A DNA stretch of 64,000 nucleotides from Cyclina sinensis (GCA_012932295.1 JAAONU010000014.1:2436501-2500500), one strand, 5' to 3'; numbered from the stretch's first letter, positions 10,197 to 21,807 are shown. Translations and numbers: made by a program. The notes: a model not told the origin generated them from the letters alone.

Positions 10197-11308
10197 TGTA
10201 CTTTTTTGTCATCCCCTTACGACTAAACCATGAAAATATTCATTCATATAGTGTATCAGATTTCTCGTTATATCTGAATTCTATTACAGTCTCTTCTGAA
10301 CAAAGCCAAGAAAATTATTCCTGATATGTGTATAAGTACAACGAACAGTCTCTACTGAATTAAGCCAAGAAATTATTCCTGAGTATACATACATCGACGG
10401 ATCGGGAGGCATAAATCCTTTGTTTTAGGAAAAATCTGAGAAAATTTGATTGATTACTTTATACCGAAACATAATAAGAAAACATTATAGAAACTGTTTG
10501 ATCAAATTTTGAGAACTCTGTTTGTATAACAAAATTTCATGTTTTACTTCCTCAAAACTTAGATCAATGATTATTTTTCTGAAAAGAAGTAAAGAAAATA
10601 TAGTTAACAAGCGCTACGTTCGAATGAACGCCCCTTCCCCCCTCATTGGGTGGGTTGGGCGCTTACCTTTGATCCTATTACCTCTAGGTGGGTCTGGCGG
10701 GTAGAGCTCATCAAGGTGCATGAACCTGTGACGTTTAGAGGCTGTAAGTAGAAGGACGTCCGTGTTATGGTAAAGGTTAAAGTTTTGAGACAAACAAACA
10801 AACAGACACACTAACAGACATACAGACAGACTAAAAACAATATGCTTCTTCCAGGGACATAAAAATTATCATAATAAATGTCGATATTTAAGTACCAAAA
10901 GAGTCTTACTACTGTAAGTTGAAAAATAAGTTGAAAATCAGTTTTATATCATAGTGTTACATTTTAAATTTTTGTCTTTTGATTAATCTCTTATGATTTG
11001 ATATGTAACGTCTATTTGTCTCTTGTGAGCTCATTATGCAGATAAAATTACAATTTACTTGTTTAATTCTTTACGTTCAGAAAAAAATACATATCTGTCT
11101 TCTTTCATAAATATTCTTCTTTAGTAGCAAGTTTTTATTTTTAATTGCAACAAGATGTCATTTCTTAAGTTAAATTATGCAGGCTTGGCTTTGGATATAA
11201 CATCTTAGTTCACCATATAGAACGTCAGATGTTTTCAGAGGTTTATTTAAGCTAAGTAAGTTCTTTGAAAGAAAGGATGTGAGGATACGAAAAATACATT
11301 CTTAAATG
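10197..11308 (+). repeat. Segmental duplication, copy B part 1
   Basis: Partner of 136-894 in the same order and orientation. A GACAGAC-tailed repeat (10604-10830) interrupts it relative to copy A. From 11308 to 11612 (about 300 bp) the copies cannot be matched; copy A has the Tc1-like nest and other sequence at the corresponding position. An internal near-repeat here (GAACARAGCCAAGAAA... at about 10294 and 10350) is specific to copy B. Confidence 0.75.
10604..10830 (+). mobile_element. Interspersed repeat with AAACAAACAGACACAC-type tail
   Basis: More GC-rich than its surroundings, sharply bounded relative to the other duplication copy, and ending in a run of ACAAACAAACAGACA/CATACAGACAGAC units (10790-10830). 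Three other repeat blocks in this window (26286, 43368, 62700) carry similar GACAGAC/GTCCGTC ends. Tail style suggests a short non-autonomous retroposon; no Pol III boxes were found. The 60-65-codon ORFs across it are not credible. Confidence 0.55.
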
Positions 11309-11611
11309 TTAAAAAAAATATTATGTAAAATTCTAGTTTAGGCCAGAAAAAGGTTGAAGAAAATTTCTGACAGCATGCTGAAGAAACGTTCACCTGTTTT
11401 CAGACCTTAACTAGATTTTTACAGTATAAAAAATATTTGCGTAAATACAAAGTACACCAGCCAATCTTGGATGCACAACATGATTTTAGCAACTCTACAG
11501 ATTTGTTATTGAAAAAGACGATTTTACCTTTCAAGCGACGGATTGTTGACAGAAAAATGGTCCGCTAGAGAGCATAAAACAGGTGCGCGATGACGTAGTA
11601 TCCTACCATTG

Positions 11612-12590
11612 ATTTAAGGCTTTTCAGATAACTTGATTGCAAAGCTGGTTTTTGTAGAATTGTCCACCATTTGTTCTAAGTTATTCTGAGCCCGCTTAGT
11701 GTACTAATTAGTTGGTATTTTCATTTTTTTATATTTTCTTAGATTATTGCATAATTACTTAAAATAAACACACTTTTTTAGTGATGCAATGATTCTGTTA
11801 GAAAGATCATACACATGTCAAAATATGGCATAAGTCTCATATGTGCATAAAGTCTTTACTTAGTATAAAAGACACACACATTAAAAATGAGTTCAACTAA
11901 AAGTAGGACTTTGCACTGAGTAATGTATCAAAATACACATATTTTGAAATTGCATATTTCATTGGAGAAAAAATGGGCGATGCAATACTCATTTCAGAAG
12001 CGAATCTGATTAAATTGGAATTGCAAAACAGTATAGCCGACTCAAGCGTTTTAATTACAATCATCGTTGTCACATTTCGGCAGATGGAGAAAATAAAGAA
12101 GCGTATAAATGATTAGTCCCCCTTAATCACGTTCACTTAAATGACTTCTTATATATTCAGACACAAAAATCAAATTTCATCTGAAAGCTACGTGCTTTTT
12201 TCTGTGCAAAATTACAATATCACTACTTTTTACTGTTTTCAAGGAAATGATATGACTGTCTTTTTTATGAGTCAAATATACACTGTTTGAATGTTCAAAA
12301 GATAAAAAAGTTAAAAATTGAGGAAAAGACTGACCGATATAAAATTCAAAGGTTGGTAAATTCTTTATCAAATTAAACACCATTTCTAAGAGATGAGTTT
12401 TATATTGCTATTTTAAAAAAGCGCTTGCTTATACGTTTAATGAAATCGTCACTAGACTTTTATGTGTACATTAGTGTCCAAAATTTATGTAAGAAAAAGA
12501 AATTCCACCTTCTATCAAATATCCTGTCTATAACACCATTAGACAATAAAATACTATTGTGGGAAAATTCTATGACAGTACCTTAATAGG
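11612..12590 (+). repeat. Segmental duplication, copy B part 2a
   Basis: Partner of 6343-7410. Strong matches include TTTCAGAAGCGAATCTGATT, AATTGGAATTGCAAAACAGT, AAGCGTATAAATGAT and GTCTATAACACCATTA. The alignment stops near 12590 and continues at 15540, so about 2.95 kb was inserted here in copy B or lost from copy A. Confidence 0.8.
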
Positions 12591-13712
12591 AATAATTGTT
12601 TAATTTTATAGACAAGTCTGAGATTTTACAAAGGACAATAGAAAAGCTATCGATCAGTGGTTGTTTATATCCTAGATAACGTTTAAATGATGTGAATATA
12701 ATAAACTGGTCGTATATTAAGAAAGTAATATGACAGAAATCCAATAGAGTTTGTCATGTTCGGGGAAATATGTTCTAAACATGCTTATTGTTTTGCAAGG
12801 AATTTTTGCTTTGTCAGTTCCGATAGTACAGACACATTTTGAAATTACAAAAAAAAACGAAAACAGAAACGTGTTCGTCTGTCGGCTGCTTTAATCTCTG
12901 GAGCGAGGAGCCATCTGGGAGCGAGGAGCCATTTTGGGTCTGCCCTTATTACTCCATATTATACATGATTTTGTTGGTAGGGACATCTTAAAATCAACTG
13001 TATAAATTTATGTACTTGCGAAGAAAAAATCAACGTATGAAGTTCATATATTGAAATAATGTTTTTTGTAGGAAACTCCCCTCCGATGGCTAAATACGTA
13101 ATATCGGATAGCAATAAAAATAACATCAATCTTAAGAAATTGTCACAATGCTGAGCAAATTAATATTGTTTTCAAGAATTAGATATATGAAACTGCTCTT
13201 ATTTTAGCAAGATAATGTGAGGGGAATGCAATAAAGGTTGTGAAATTCGTGACATGAACTTGAGACTCTCAGTTTAGACCATTCAGCAATCTGACTTAAG
13301 TACACAATCTAACTATGGTTAGATTTGAAGGCGACCTGATTTCAAGTATTGTTATTTATATCCCAGCCAATGAGACTGCATCTTTTGACGCGTCTTTATG
13401 GTTTACCTGTACACACACAGCGTGATAATATTGAGTGTGTAAACTTCTATAGCATGTTCAAATCATCTTGAATATTTTGAAAATATTTTGTGTTTCGTAG
13501 GATATATGAATTCTCCTTCGATTAATAAAAGTTTATTAAAGCTTCGGTTTGTATATTCTAAATGAATGATAATTAGAGTACTTATCATGGTAACGAAAAT
13601 GTTCAAGTAAACGGGTCTGTTATGCAGAATCTATTAAATGTAAAAAGCTACTTAGCTGGAAATTTTCCCACACATACAATTCTCATCTCAATATTTTACA
13701 AGATTTCCCGAA
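12591..13712. other. Copy-B-specific insertion, no gene seen
   Basis: Sequence with no partner in copy A. It contains one short tandem doublet, GAGCGAGGAGCCAT at 12901 and again at 12919. No gene or transposon end recognised. Together with the two elements at 13713 and 14724 it makes up the copy-B-specific block. Confidence 0.5.
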
Positions 13713-14113
13713 TTAAAGCGACTGACACACAATTTAGCTTAAATTTTGCTTTCTTTCAAATTAAAGAGAAGTTAACATAATATGAAAAAAATATGTTTCT
13801 ATACGTTATGAAAACTGAAGAAAAACAATTTGATTCGAACCCACGCCCTTCAGGTTAGTAGAACTATGAGCAGCGACCTAGACCACTGAACCACCACAGA
13901 AATGTCAAAATTAACAATATTGACAAATTCCTGCCCCATGACTAACGGGGTAAATTTTTTACCGATAAAAGTGTGAAAAACTTTATATTTTGATGAGTTT
14001 CTGAATAAAAAGTTGAAAAAGTAGCTTAGTGTATGTATGTTCTTCACAACTATACCAAGAATTATACGTATATAAACATTTTTCTTTTTTATGCTTCGAG
14101 TCAGTCGCTTTAA
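13713..14113 (-). mobile_element. TTAA-flanked, TIR-bounded element containing tRNA-like boxes
   Basis: The ends are TTAAAGCGACTGAC at the left and its exact reverse complement at the right (14 bp). If TTAA is the duplicated target, the TIR proper starts AGCGACTGAC. Near the left end, on the minus strand, are tRNA-like promoter boxes: a B-box GGTTCGAATC (13832-13841) and an A-box-like TGGTCTAGGTCG (13874-13885), followed by a degraded tRNA shape. The mixture of a TTAA/TIR frame (piggyBac-like target) and a Pol III-type head is unusual. A solitary copy of the same end lies at 29661. No coding capacity beyond a spurious 65-codon ORF. Confidence 0.65.
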
Positions 14114-14723
14114 CTGTGACGTTTATGGCAGAAAACGAAATTCAATGAGTTATTTGGGATCCCAGTTAAATATAGATATTTCACAAATAGTTGAAAATAG
14201 AAACTGATTTATCTTCAAAATCTTGAAAGCTGGACACTGATTGGCTAATTGATAGGTCATGAGAAGGTGACCCTCTATTGGTGACGTTCAGATCCTAATA
14301 GCAGAGCATTATTTAGGAGCTGTTTTTAATCAGATTGGACTATTCAGGCTACCAGTGCTTTCAAATTTGTCATAGTTGTCAAGTCCCTTTAATAGGTTTT
14401 CGCAAAAACAAAAAGCAAGATCATTATTTGCAAAAACCTGTCCTTATTGTCGAGTGTATTATTACACGCATATTGTAATAAATGATCTATTAAATCAATC
14501 ATTAATGTTTTATATATCCTGTAGCCCTTATAAACCACTACCTACTGGACAAGTATTGTACATGTATATGATTTATCATAATATTGAAGTAATATTGTAT
14601 CTATTTGGTAATTAAAGACACACGAAAATCAATTACAGCAGAAAGCATTTCAGTTCATTTCAATGTAAAAATATGCCTTTGTAAAACTTTCCGCTCAATT
14701 ATTTTGTGTGGATGTCATTAAAT
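14114..14723. other. Copy-B-specific spacer, no gene seen
   Basis: Between two transposable elements. A 79-codon ORF (14376-14615) has no recognisable motif and starts only from a non-ATG codon; I do not treat it as a gene. Confidence 0.5.
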
Positions 14724-15271
14724 CAGGGCTGGGAATCAAAACTGCGTCGTATCTTCTTTTTTGTAAACAAACGCCGCCATCTTTGATTGAAAAAGGTATG
14801 TTTATTACTTTTTCTTTTTGAAATGACTGATAAAAAGATATATTTATATATATATATATATGAACACGCTCCAGGTTTTTCATTTTATTTGGTGTATGGA
14901 ACTTGCAAAACTATTTCGAAAAAAATAAAGTTATAGCAAACGGAAAACTCGAAGCGGACAAGAATTTGCGATAATTTGATAAGAAACGACGCAGTTGATA
15001 TTCCTTCATCTTACGTTTTAACCCGCAAATTGTATATATACTCGTTTTAGAGCTAAACATAAGGTTCAAAATATTTTTGCATCAAATTACGTCCAAGTTT
15101 CATTTAGCAGAGATATTTTTTTACCAAGCAAAATGATGATTTGTACAAAATTATAAGATAAAGCCCAACTGCGTCGTATCTTGTCAAATTTTCGCAAATT
15201 CTTGTCCGCATCGAGTTTCCCGTTTGCTAAAATTTTTGTTTTTCACGACGCAGTTTTGATTCCCAGCCCTG
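14724..15271. mobile_element. 548-bp foldback element with 27-bp perfect TIRs and nested inner arms
   Basis: Begins CAGGGCTGGGAATC... and ends with the exact reverse complement, giving perfect 27-bp terminal repeats. Inside, 14931-14998 is a roughly 68-bp arm whose reverse complement is 15165-15235. The core ACTGCGTCGT therefore occurs four times in alternating orientation (near 14740, 14988, 15169, 15245). The two flanking octamers (CATTAAAT and TATATGGC) do not match, so no target duplication is visible. A (TA)n run lies near 14843. No transposase, so non-autonomous; superfamily left open (hAT-like CAGGG terminus). Confidence 0.75.
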
Positions 15272-15539
15272 TATATGGCTATCACGGTGAAAACTTATGA
15301 TACAGGTAATCTATGAAAGAGGTGAAGAGAGATAATTTTTCAAGAATTGGCCATTATCTATAAGCCTTATAAAAACAGTTTCTCCGCATTCAAACTTTTT
15401 ATTTTGTTTAACATATTCTCCTGGTTACCAGCTTGGTAAGGCAATTTCAAATGATTTAATAATTTTATAATATCAGCAAAACAGAGTTAACGAAATTCAA
15501 TAAAGCTAACATCAGAACACTGCCTTTTTTCTCTTTTTT

Positions 15540-16045
15540 TTGTCTGTTCAGTACTGTAATATCTATTACGTAAAACACTGTAAATGTAAAATAAATGTTC
15601 TCGTGTCTATACGCACTAAAGTAATATATACGCTTGAAACGTATTAAAATGGAAATAGTTGTAGACCAATACACCTAGACTTTGCTTCTTAGTTAAAGAT
15701 ACTTTAATTTGATGAAAATATGTTTTTAATATTTAAACATTTTATTATTGCAACATAACAGTGCTAGGGAGATGCAAACTAAACATTTTCTTTAATAAAA
15801 GAAGAGAACTTACACGGAAAAATAAACACTAAGCAACCCTTGGGATACCTACTGATATCTACCAATAACCAGTATGTTGCCTACTAATGGTAAGTACCTA
15901 TCGATATGAATTATTCTTTTTTTTACCCCACCCTCCCCCCACCACACACACACACGATATTTTCAATGATTCTATAGATTTAGATTTAAAAAATAAACAC
16001 TAAAACAAAGTTAAGGTTTATGTAATACACTGAGACTGCTTACTT
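15540..16045 (+). repeat. Segmental duplication, copy B part 2b
   Basis: Partner of about 7480-7985. Matches include TCTATACGCACTA (copy A TCTTTACGCACTA), CCAATAC..CTAGACTTTGC, CACTAAGCAACCCT and GTTTATGTAATAC. It leads directly into the 3' flank of the intact receptor gene. This continuity ties the noncoding duplication to the GPCR locus. Confidence 0.75.
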
Positions 16046-16080
16046 TTAATTATATTTAAATCTGATATTAAATATCGTTG

Positions 16081-16086
16081 TTTAAT
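16081..16086 (-). terminator. Candidate polyadenylation signal of the GPCR gene
   Basis: TTTAAT on the plus strand reads ATTAAA on the minus strand, about 65 nt past the receptor stop codon. ATTAAA is the commonest variant poly(A) signal. A canonical AATAAA occurs further on at 15741-15746 (405 nt past the stop). In such AT-rich sequence either could be chance. Confidence 0.3.
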
Positions 16087-16150
16087 TTAAAAAATGACAA
16101 TAAATATAATTAAAAAACACTCAGGACATCTAAATGGTTATTTGAGCATG

Positions 16151-17194
16151 TCACTTCAGTAACCGCAGTTCATTTAAGGAGAGACCCCGGCACTGTCCCC
16201 GAATAGGTAATTCCAAATATATTCTGTTTCTTTGTTGCGACGATGGCGATGAAGCATTTAGTCGTCTACTTCGTTTGCAAACATATTGTTTAAAATACAT
16301 GTACACAATGAGGTACATCAGACCTCTGGTATAATACAAAGTTGCCGACATTTCATAAAACAATGTGATAATTTCATTTGGATCTCTATGGCCTCCTTTG
16401 ACTAACGTCCCAAGTTCAAATGGAAGATGACTTATAAGATACACCAAAAATATGAAAAATATAAATCGCATTATATAGTAATACGTCTCAAACCTTTGCT
16501 TTAAAGTTCCATGTTGTTTTTTCAGAATCATACAAAATTCTATACCTAAGATTGCACACGGTATTATAAAAAGCATTATGAAATCTAAAGTCAAGAATAT
16601 CCCTCTCAATGCTTTAAACCTGTGTGAAAAGAAACACTTCTTTCCATAAAGAATTGTTGACGAATCCGTCATAAACTCGAGATAGGACGTTTTATCATAG
16701 TCATATATGGTGTAAAATACAACAGTCCAAACATTGTAGGCGGCTGAGAAAAACCATACCAAACTAATGAAAAACATGCATCTACCGGCAGTTATAAATC
16801 TGGCTGGGTGAAGAATATTTAGGATTTTCTCTGTGGTAAGTAATATTACGGTATATGATACTGCTGTCCTCGAAATGCAAAGAGCATAGAAATAGCCTTT
16901 GCACAAATAAACCGACATACTTCTATCAAGTGCCATCATCACATTGTAGGGTATAGCGCCAACACAGCAAATTGTATCTGCCATAGACAAGGAAAATACA
17001 AATACGTTAGTTGTTCTGCCTAATAACCTCCTTTGACATACAAGAACCAAGATTGTGAGGTTCCCAATCAAATTCAAACAGCAGATAGCTATATTGGTTA
17101 CAAACAATGAATACTGATATCCTAGTAATCCTTCCTCGTTATCTGTGGTAGTGTTTGTAACCGTAGCATTTGCACTTATGGAAGAGTTATTCAT
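16151..17194 (-). CDS. Rhodopsin-class (class A) G-protein-coupled receptor, single exon, orphan
   Basis: A 347-residue seven-helix receptor of the plasma membrane. The extracellular N-terminus has three N-glycosylation sequons (N3, N9, N14). Class A landmarks are GN at 44-45 (N1.50), SLSMAD with D73 (2.50), C98 (TM3 top) paired with C187 in loop 2, W147 (4.50), P212 (5.50) and P258 (6.50). Two signatures are altered: DRY at the end of TM3 is TEK (121-123), and NPxxY in TM7 is replaced around GLMYLIVY (291-298). The C-tail is basic (CKRSRRLN). The ATG at 17192-17194 is the first after an in-frame TGA at 17252-17254. A CAG/GG just upstream could be a splice acceptor for a 5' UTR exon. Ligand unknown; neuropeptide and chemosensory receptors are both possible. 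A truncated paralogue lies at 8523-8640. Confidence 0.9.
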   Translation of the reverse strand: MNNSSISANATVTNTTTDNEEGLLGYQYSLFVTNIAICCLNLIGNLTILVLVCQRRLLGRTTNVFVFSLSMADTICCVGAIPYNVMMALDRSMSVYLCKGYFYALCISRTAVSYTVILLTTEKILNILHPARFITAGRCMFFISLVWFFSAAYNVWTVVFYTIYDYDKTSYLEFMTDSSTILYGKKCFFSHRFKALRGIFLTLDFIMLFIIPCAILGIEFCMILKKQHGTLKQRFETYYYIMRFIFFIFLVYLISHLPFELGTLVKGGHRDPNEIITLFYEMSATLYYTRGLMYLIVYMYFKQYVCKRSRRLNASSPSSQQRNRIYLELPIRGQCRGLSLNELRLLK

Positions 17195-19893
17195 ATTTAG
17201 AGTAAGAAACTCATTAATGTTAATCCCCTGTATTCTTCCAGCAATTTCATGTCAGTATGTATAGAAATTTAAGCCTCTTGTCGAATATATGGACACGAAA
17301 CAATATCCTTACGGGAAATAACATTTTCGAGAAACGGCAATGTAACACTGTTTTTTTTTCAACAGTAAACAAAAAAAATGAATAAGGATATCAGCTTCTA
17401 ATTGTAATAACGCAGTGATTGTTCTGTTGTCTATTCACGCATAATGCAAGAACTAGATATTCCAGGAAAAAAACTTCGTTTAATTTTTTCTTATGGCTGA
17501 TGATGTAACTCCACATACTTCCAACTGATTTCAGATTAACTGGCAACGAAAGTAGATGAATTATAAACTAAGATTGCAATGAGACATTTGCACAAATATT
17601 CCAATTAAACAGTCTATCATTGCACACGCGAGAGTGAAAAATGGCAAATGCCGTTATGTTTAAATCTGAAAGAAATTAAATTTTCTCAGAACAGAGAAAA
17701 TGTCCCTATTTCTGGTCATTTTTCTAGCATTATCAGTAACAGTATAATCCAGCTTAGGTCCGAGAGATGAATCTTGTTTTTCTTTGAAAACAATTCCTTT
17801 TAACTCCTTCAGATGTGCTTATGCTGAAAAATGTTGTTCACTAACATTTGCATTTTCCACTAGGACAGTACATTTTTCTCGTCCAATTAAAGCAACTTTT
17901 AAACAGATCAGCATTAAAGCAACGACGCCTCTAAAACTGTGGTATTTCGAAATTCTATTCTTACAACAGCCCATGCGAACGTATTCCAATACTTTGCTTT
18001 ATCAGCACTGTTCTCTGATCTTCCAGTGAATTGTTACCTCGCTCTTTAACAATTACAGAAGCCTAGTCAATATACAAAAAATTGCTCTAACTTCTGGCGC
18101 ATGCTTCATTTCGCCAATAACAACGAGCACCGTTGATTCTTGTGCTATAGTTAATGGCTAAAACCATCAGTATTTGCTTTGTCTTGCAAAATATTCCGCC
18201 CACATTTGACAAACTTCATACCAATATAAAATGATATTTTCATACTTTTATTTTAAATCCCGCTAGCTGCCCAGAGACTTTGTTGTTAAAATCACCGAAC
18301 ATGAAAGCTATACACTTTCCAGATATTTTTTTTCTGAGAAACCAAATAAAATACTAGCTTTACAAATCTTGAATGGGTTTTACCTTGAAAAGTAAGTGAG
18401 CTCATCTGTAAATATTTGCACAAAGTCACAGAAAACTGCAAAGTACTTCTAGATTAGTTTTTGGGGTACACCTTTCAAGATGATTTTACCTCTAGGTTGT
18501 CCTTTGAAACAAGTATACCAGAAACTATTTGTCAGCTTTTGAAGTTAAATAAAAAAGGACAACTTCACTAACGTAGTTTGCTTGATTTAAAAGTTAAGCA
18601 AAGTAAGAAATTTCGACGTGTCCAAATTTTGTTAAAAAATCTACTTTTCTTTCGAAATATGTTCACAGAGCTTATTTTTTTTATAAAATTACCAATTTTT
18701 ATGGTAAAATTTTAGTTCATATCTGAAGTGAATTAACAGATATTTTAACGGGTAAATTATCATTTATCCTTGTTATTATGATTTGTATCACCTCTCATAA
18801 GATTTGTTAAAGGTAGTGTTGTACTATGCTGAACAAGAACACTTTCTGATATTTTTTCTTTAGTACTCGTAAAGTTCTTTTAAAAACGAAAAAGAAGACA
18901 ATATGCATTTGCTGAATAAACCTTACTAGTTACTCTTACTAGTTTGAAGAAATCATTTTGTTAATTCAGACATAAAAGGTCACTCTCATTTATTCGCTAT
19001 GGATGCTACCAAAACCCCACTTGACGTGCTAGGCGTAAATTATGGTAAATCACTGAGAAGGTCATATCCACACATTAATACCGTACATTCACCGTCAAAA
19101 TGTCAAAATATCTATAAAAATGACTGTCTGAAAAATACAGACGAATTATAATCCAAGCGTCCTTTTCAGTGTTAATGGTGATTAGTTTGCAACGATATAC
19201 ATGTATAATTAAGAAGATCTATCTAAACCAAAAGCTGAAGGCCAATAACATTAAAAACTGTGTATTATTTAGATTTAACAACCTCGTTTTTTTTACGAAC
19301 AAATCTCCACAATCATATATCACTTTTGTCTTCAAATTAAAAAGATAGTTTCTAAACATGATAAATAAAGTTTTAGATATAAAATCAATAAAAGAAATTC
19401 ACGCAGCAGGAGGCTAACTAGAATGCAAAACAGCTGTCAATTTGGATTTATAGAAAAGCTGTTTAACTGCCGTAGACTAAACAACAATCTTTGTCAGGAA
19501 AGATGGAGTAATGGAGGATCAATCAAGCAATGGAATTTTGAATTTTTGAATGGTATGGTATATCAATTGGTATGGTTTTTTTTATTAATGTCCTCTAAGC
19601 AAGGAGACGACATTCATCATTAGAGTTTAGAATGATTAGAAAATCTACTTGACTTCTGTTCATTGAAATTGCATGTAATTAAGAAAACTATGCAAAACAC
19701 ATGCATAAATGCATCAGCTAGTGTTATAATCACAGCTCTTATAGGTGATATGTTTTATTAGAATTTTATCCAATCTCTGCTGCTTTATTTTATTTACAGA
19801 TAAACCCCTATTACAATTGACATATTAAAGTTGAATTTTCCCTAAACACTTATAAATATGACGCTATATTTCAAAGGTAAGCTCCAGTTCCGC
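17195..19893. other. 5' flank of the GPCR and intergenic DNA, no further gene seen
   Basis: Should contain the receptor promoter (minus strand, upward from 17195). I see no convincing TATA-initiator pair that stands out from the AT-rich background. No other coding exon, transposon end or array was recognised. The 66-81-codon ORFs here show no motifs. Confidence 0.5.
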
Positions 19894-19961
19894 TTGTAAA
19901 AGTGCCTTTCAAAATTATTATGAGATATTGTAAAAGTGCCTTTCAAAATTGTTATGAGATA
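19894..19961 (+). repeat. 34-bp tandem duplication
   Basis: Two adjacent copies of a 34-bp unit beginning TTGTAAAAGTGCCTTTCAAA, differing at one base (A/G). A recent replication-slippage duplication; no function suggested. Confidence 0.9.
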
Positions 19962-20037
19962 TTCCTGATTTTTTTTCCAAAGCGTATACTTCATTAAATG
20001 ACGATACTTAATGAACTACGCTTGTCAGAGTTAACAA

Positions 20038-20040
<3 letters not shown>

Positions 20041-20081
<41 letters not shown>
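20041..20081 (+). repeat. (GT)n microsatellite
   Basis: About 20 uninterrupted GT dinucleotides. It creates a VCVCVC stretch in a forward ORF, which is an artefact. Confidence 0.97.
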
Positions 20082-20082
<1 letters not shown>

Positions 20083-21807
20083 TTTTTTATTATATCAAGT
20101 ATGAAGGGCACCTGGAGGTCATCTTTTTGAAACAAGGTCATGTCACATATGTTTTATTTCTGACATCATCTTACCATCCATGAAGATGATAATTGTACAG
20201 GTTAAATGGCTCCTCTCTGATCCATCTTAATGTCTTTTGTTCGCACAGTAGGCGGCTTAATGTAACGTGAAAAGAGCTATCAAGTTAGATTTATTGACAA
20301 TCTCAATCATTAGAACAATAATTGCTGAAGAAAACCCATTTAACTTGTCTTGCCTTGCGCGAAATGTTGCGTGATGGGTCTAGCACGCAGCTGTCTATAC
20401 AACATTCTATAGTGATTCTGTATATGAAAGTCTTTGAGCTGGTTAAGAAAAAATAGAATTAACGTACAGAACGCTATCTTTTGACTTATTAGGTTTACTT
20501 GATTATTTCAAACCAACGACAATTTTTCACAGCTCGTAATCTTTAAATAGATTTACTCTTAACAAACAAAACAATAAAAAAATAAAAATAAGTGCGGACC
20601 ATATTTTTTCACATCAGTAGCTTTAAAAGAAAAGTATTATAAATCAAGTAACTGACAATCACAGAGCTCTTCTACCGTCTGCTTTTTTCCTAAGATCGAT
20701 ACTGAAATTTCAAATTTGCACGTTTAGTACAAAATCAAAACATTCAGAATTAAACTTTTCTGAAAACTTTTTGATTTGATAATCTTCGGCAGAAACGCTC
20801 GTTAAAATACAGTAGATGAAAAGTAAATAAACTTTATTTTATTTTATTTGCAAGCCCGACTAGGAAAATCGTTATATTTTCTTTATTTTTAAAAAACAAA
20901 TTTTCGATAGGTTTGTTGTAAATTTTCTTTAGTCTTACTTTCTTTGGTTGTCGTTGTCATTATTGTTTGTTTGTTGTTGTTGTTTTTTATTGAAAACTGT
21001 CAAACAGACAGAATAAACATGCAGATAATATATAGGATAAATTAAAAGTAAACCGCAGGTTATTTTTTTCCCTTCTAAATGCTCATTATATTTGTACATA
21101 TCTTAACTGTATTTATTCATCAACGAGTTCTTAAAGTTCTAGACTGTTTTCACAAACTTAGTGCTTTTAGCTTTCCGGATTTTTAAAAGCATCATTACTA
21201 AAAAGTTTAGATATAATCTTAAAGGGAAACAAAATTCAAAAATTCAACCGCCATCGAATAAAGTTTGTGCATTTGTTGTTAAGTTTTGAACATTTTACGA
21301 ATATTGAAAGAATATTTACTTAGAAACGTTTAATCAAAAGCAGCAATTTTTCATTCATAGGTCGACCGATAGAACGCGCCATCTTGTCACATGACCATTT
21401 AGGTTGTGACGTGGTTCTTTATATCCAAATTGATAACGACTACCATAGTTGAGATTATCGGAAGAATGCCTGTTAATTGCATGATGGTATGCTTAATAAA
21501 TTGGTGACCATTTTGTATTTTTCCAAAAGAAATAATTCGTATGCATTGTTTCCGCCGAAATTGTTTTTACACTTCAATGATTTTCTATGCGAATTATTAA
21601 AATCAGTGTAATTATCGATCAATCATTTTATTTCATTTAACAAACACATGTTTTCAGCAAAGTACATTTTTTTATAAACACAATATTGTAGTAATCGTAG
21701 TAGGGGTTAACTATGATGACTTTGTTAAAAAGCAGTAAATTAGTATCATTAATATTTAACAGGGGATTATAAAGCCTGCGGCATTTTTTTTTTCATGACA
21801 GGCAAAT
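20082..21807. other. No gene seen
   Basis: AT-rich; includes a small TTG/TTGTTG-rich patch near 20960. No motif-bearing ORF or transposon ends recognised. Confidence 0.5.

Noticed and set aside
17784..18029. 81-codon ORF upstream of the GPCR
   Set aside because: Starts from ATG but has no motif and lies on the opposite strand in what should be the receptor's 5' region.
19998..20183. Forward ORF with VCVCVCVC
   Set aside because: Translation of a (GT)n microsatellite.
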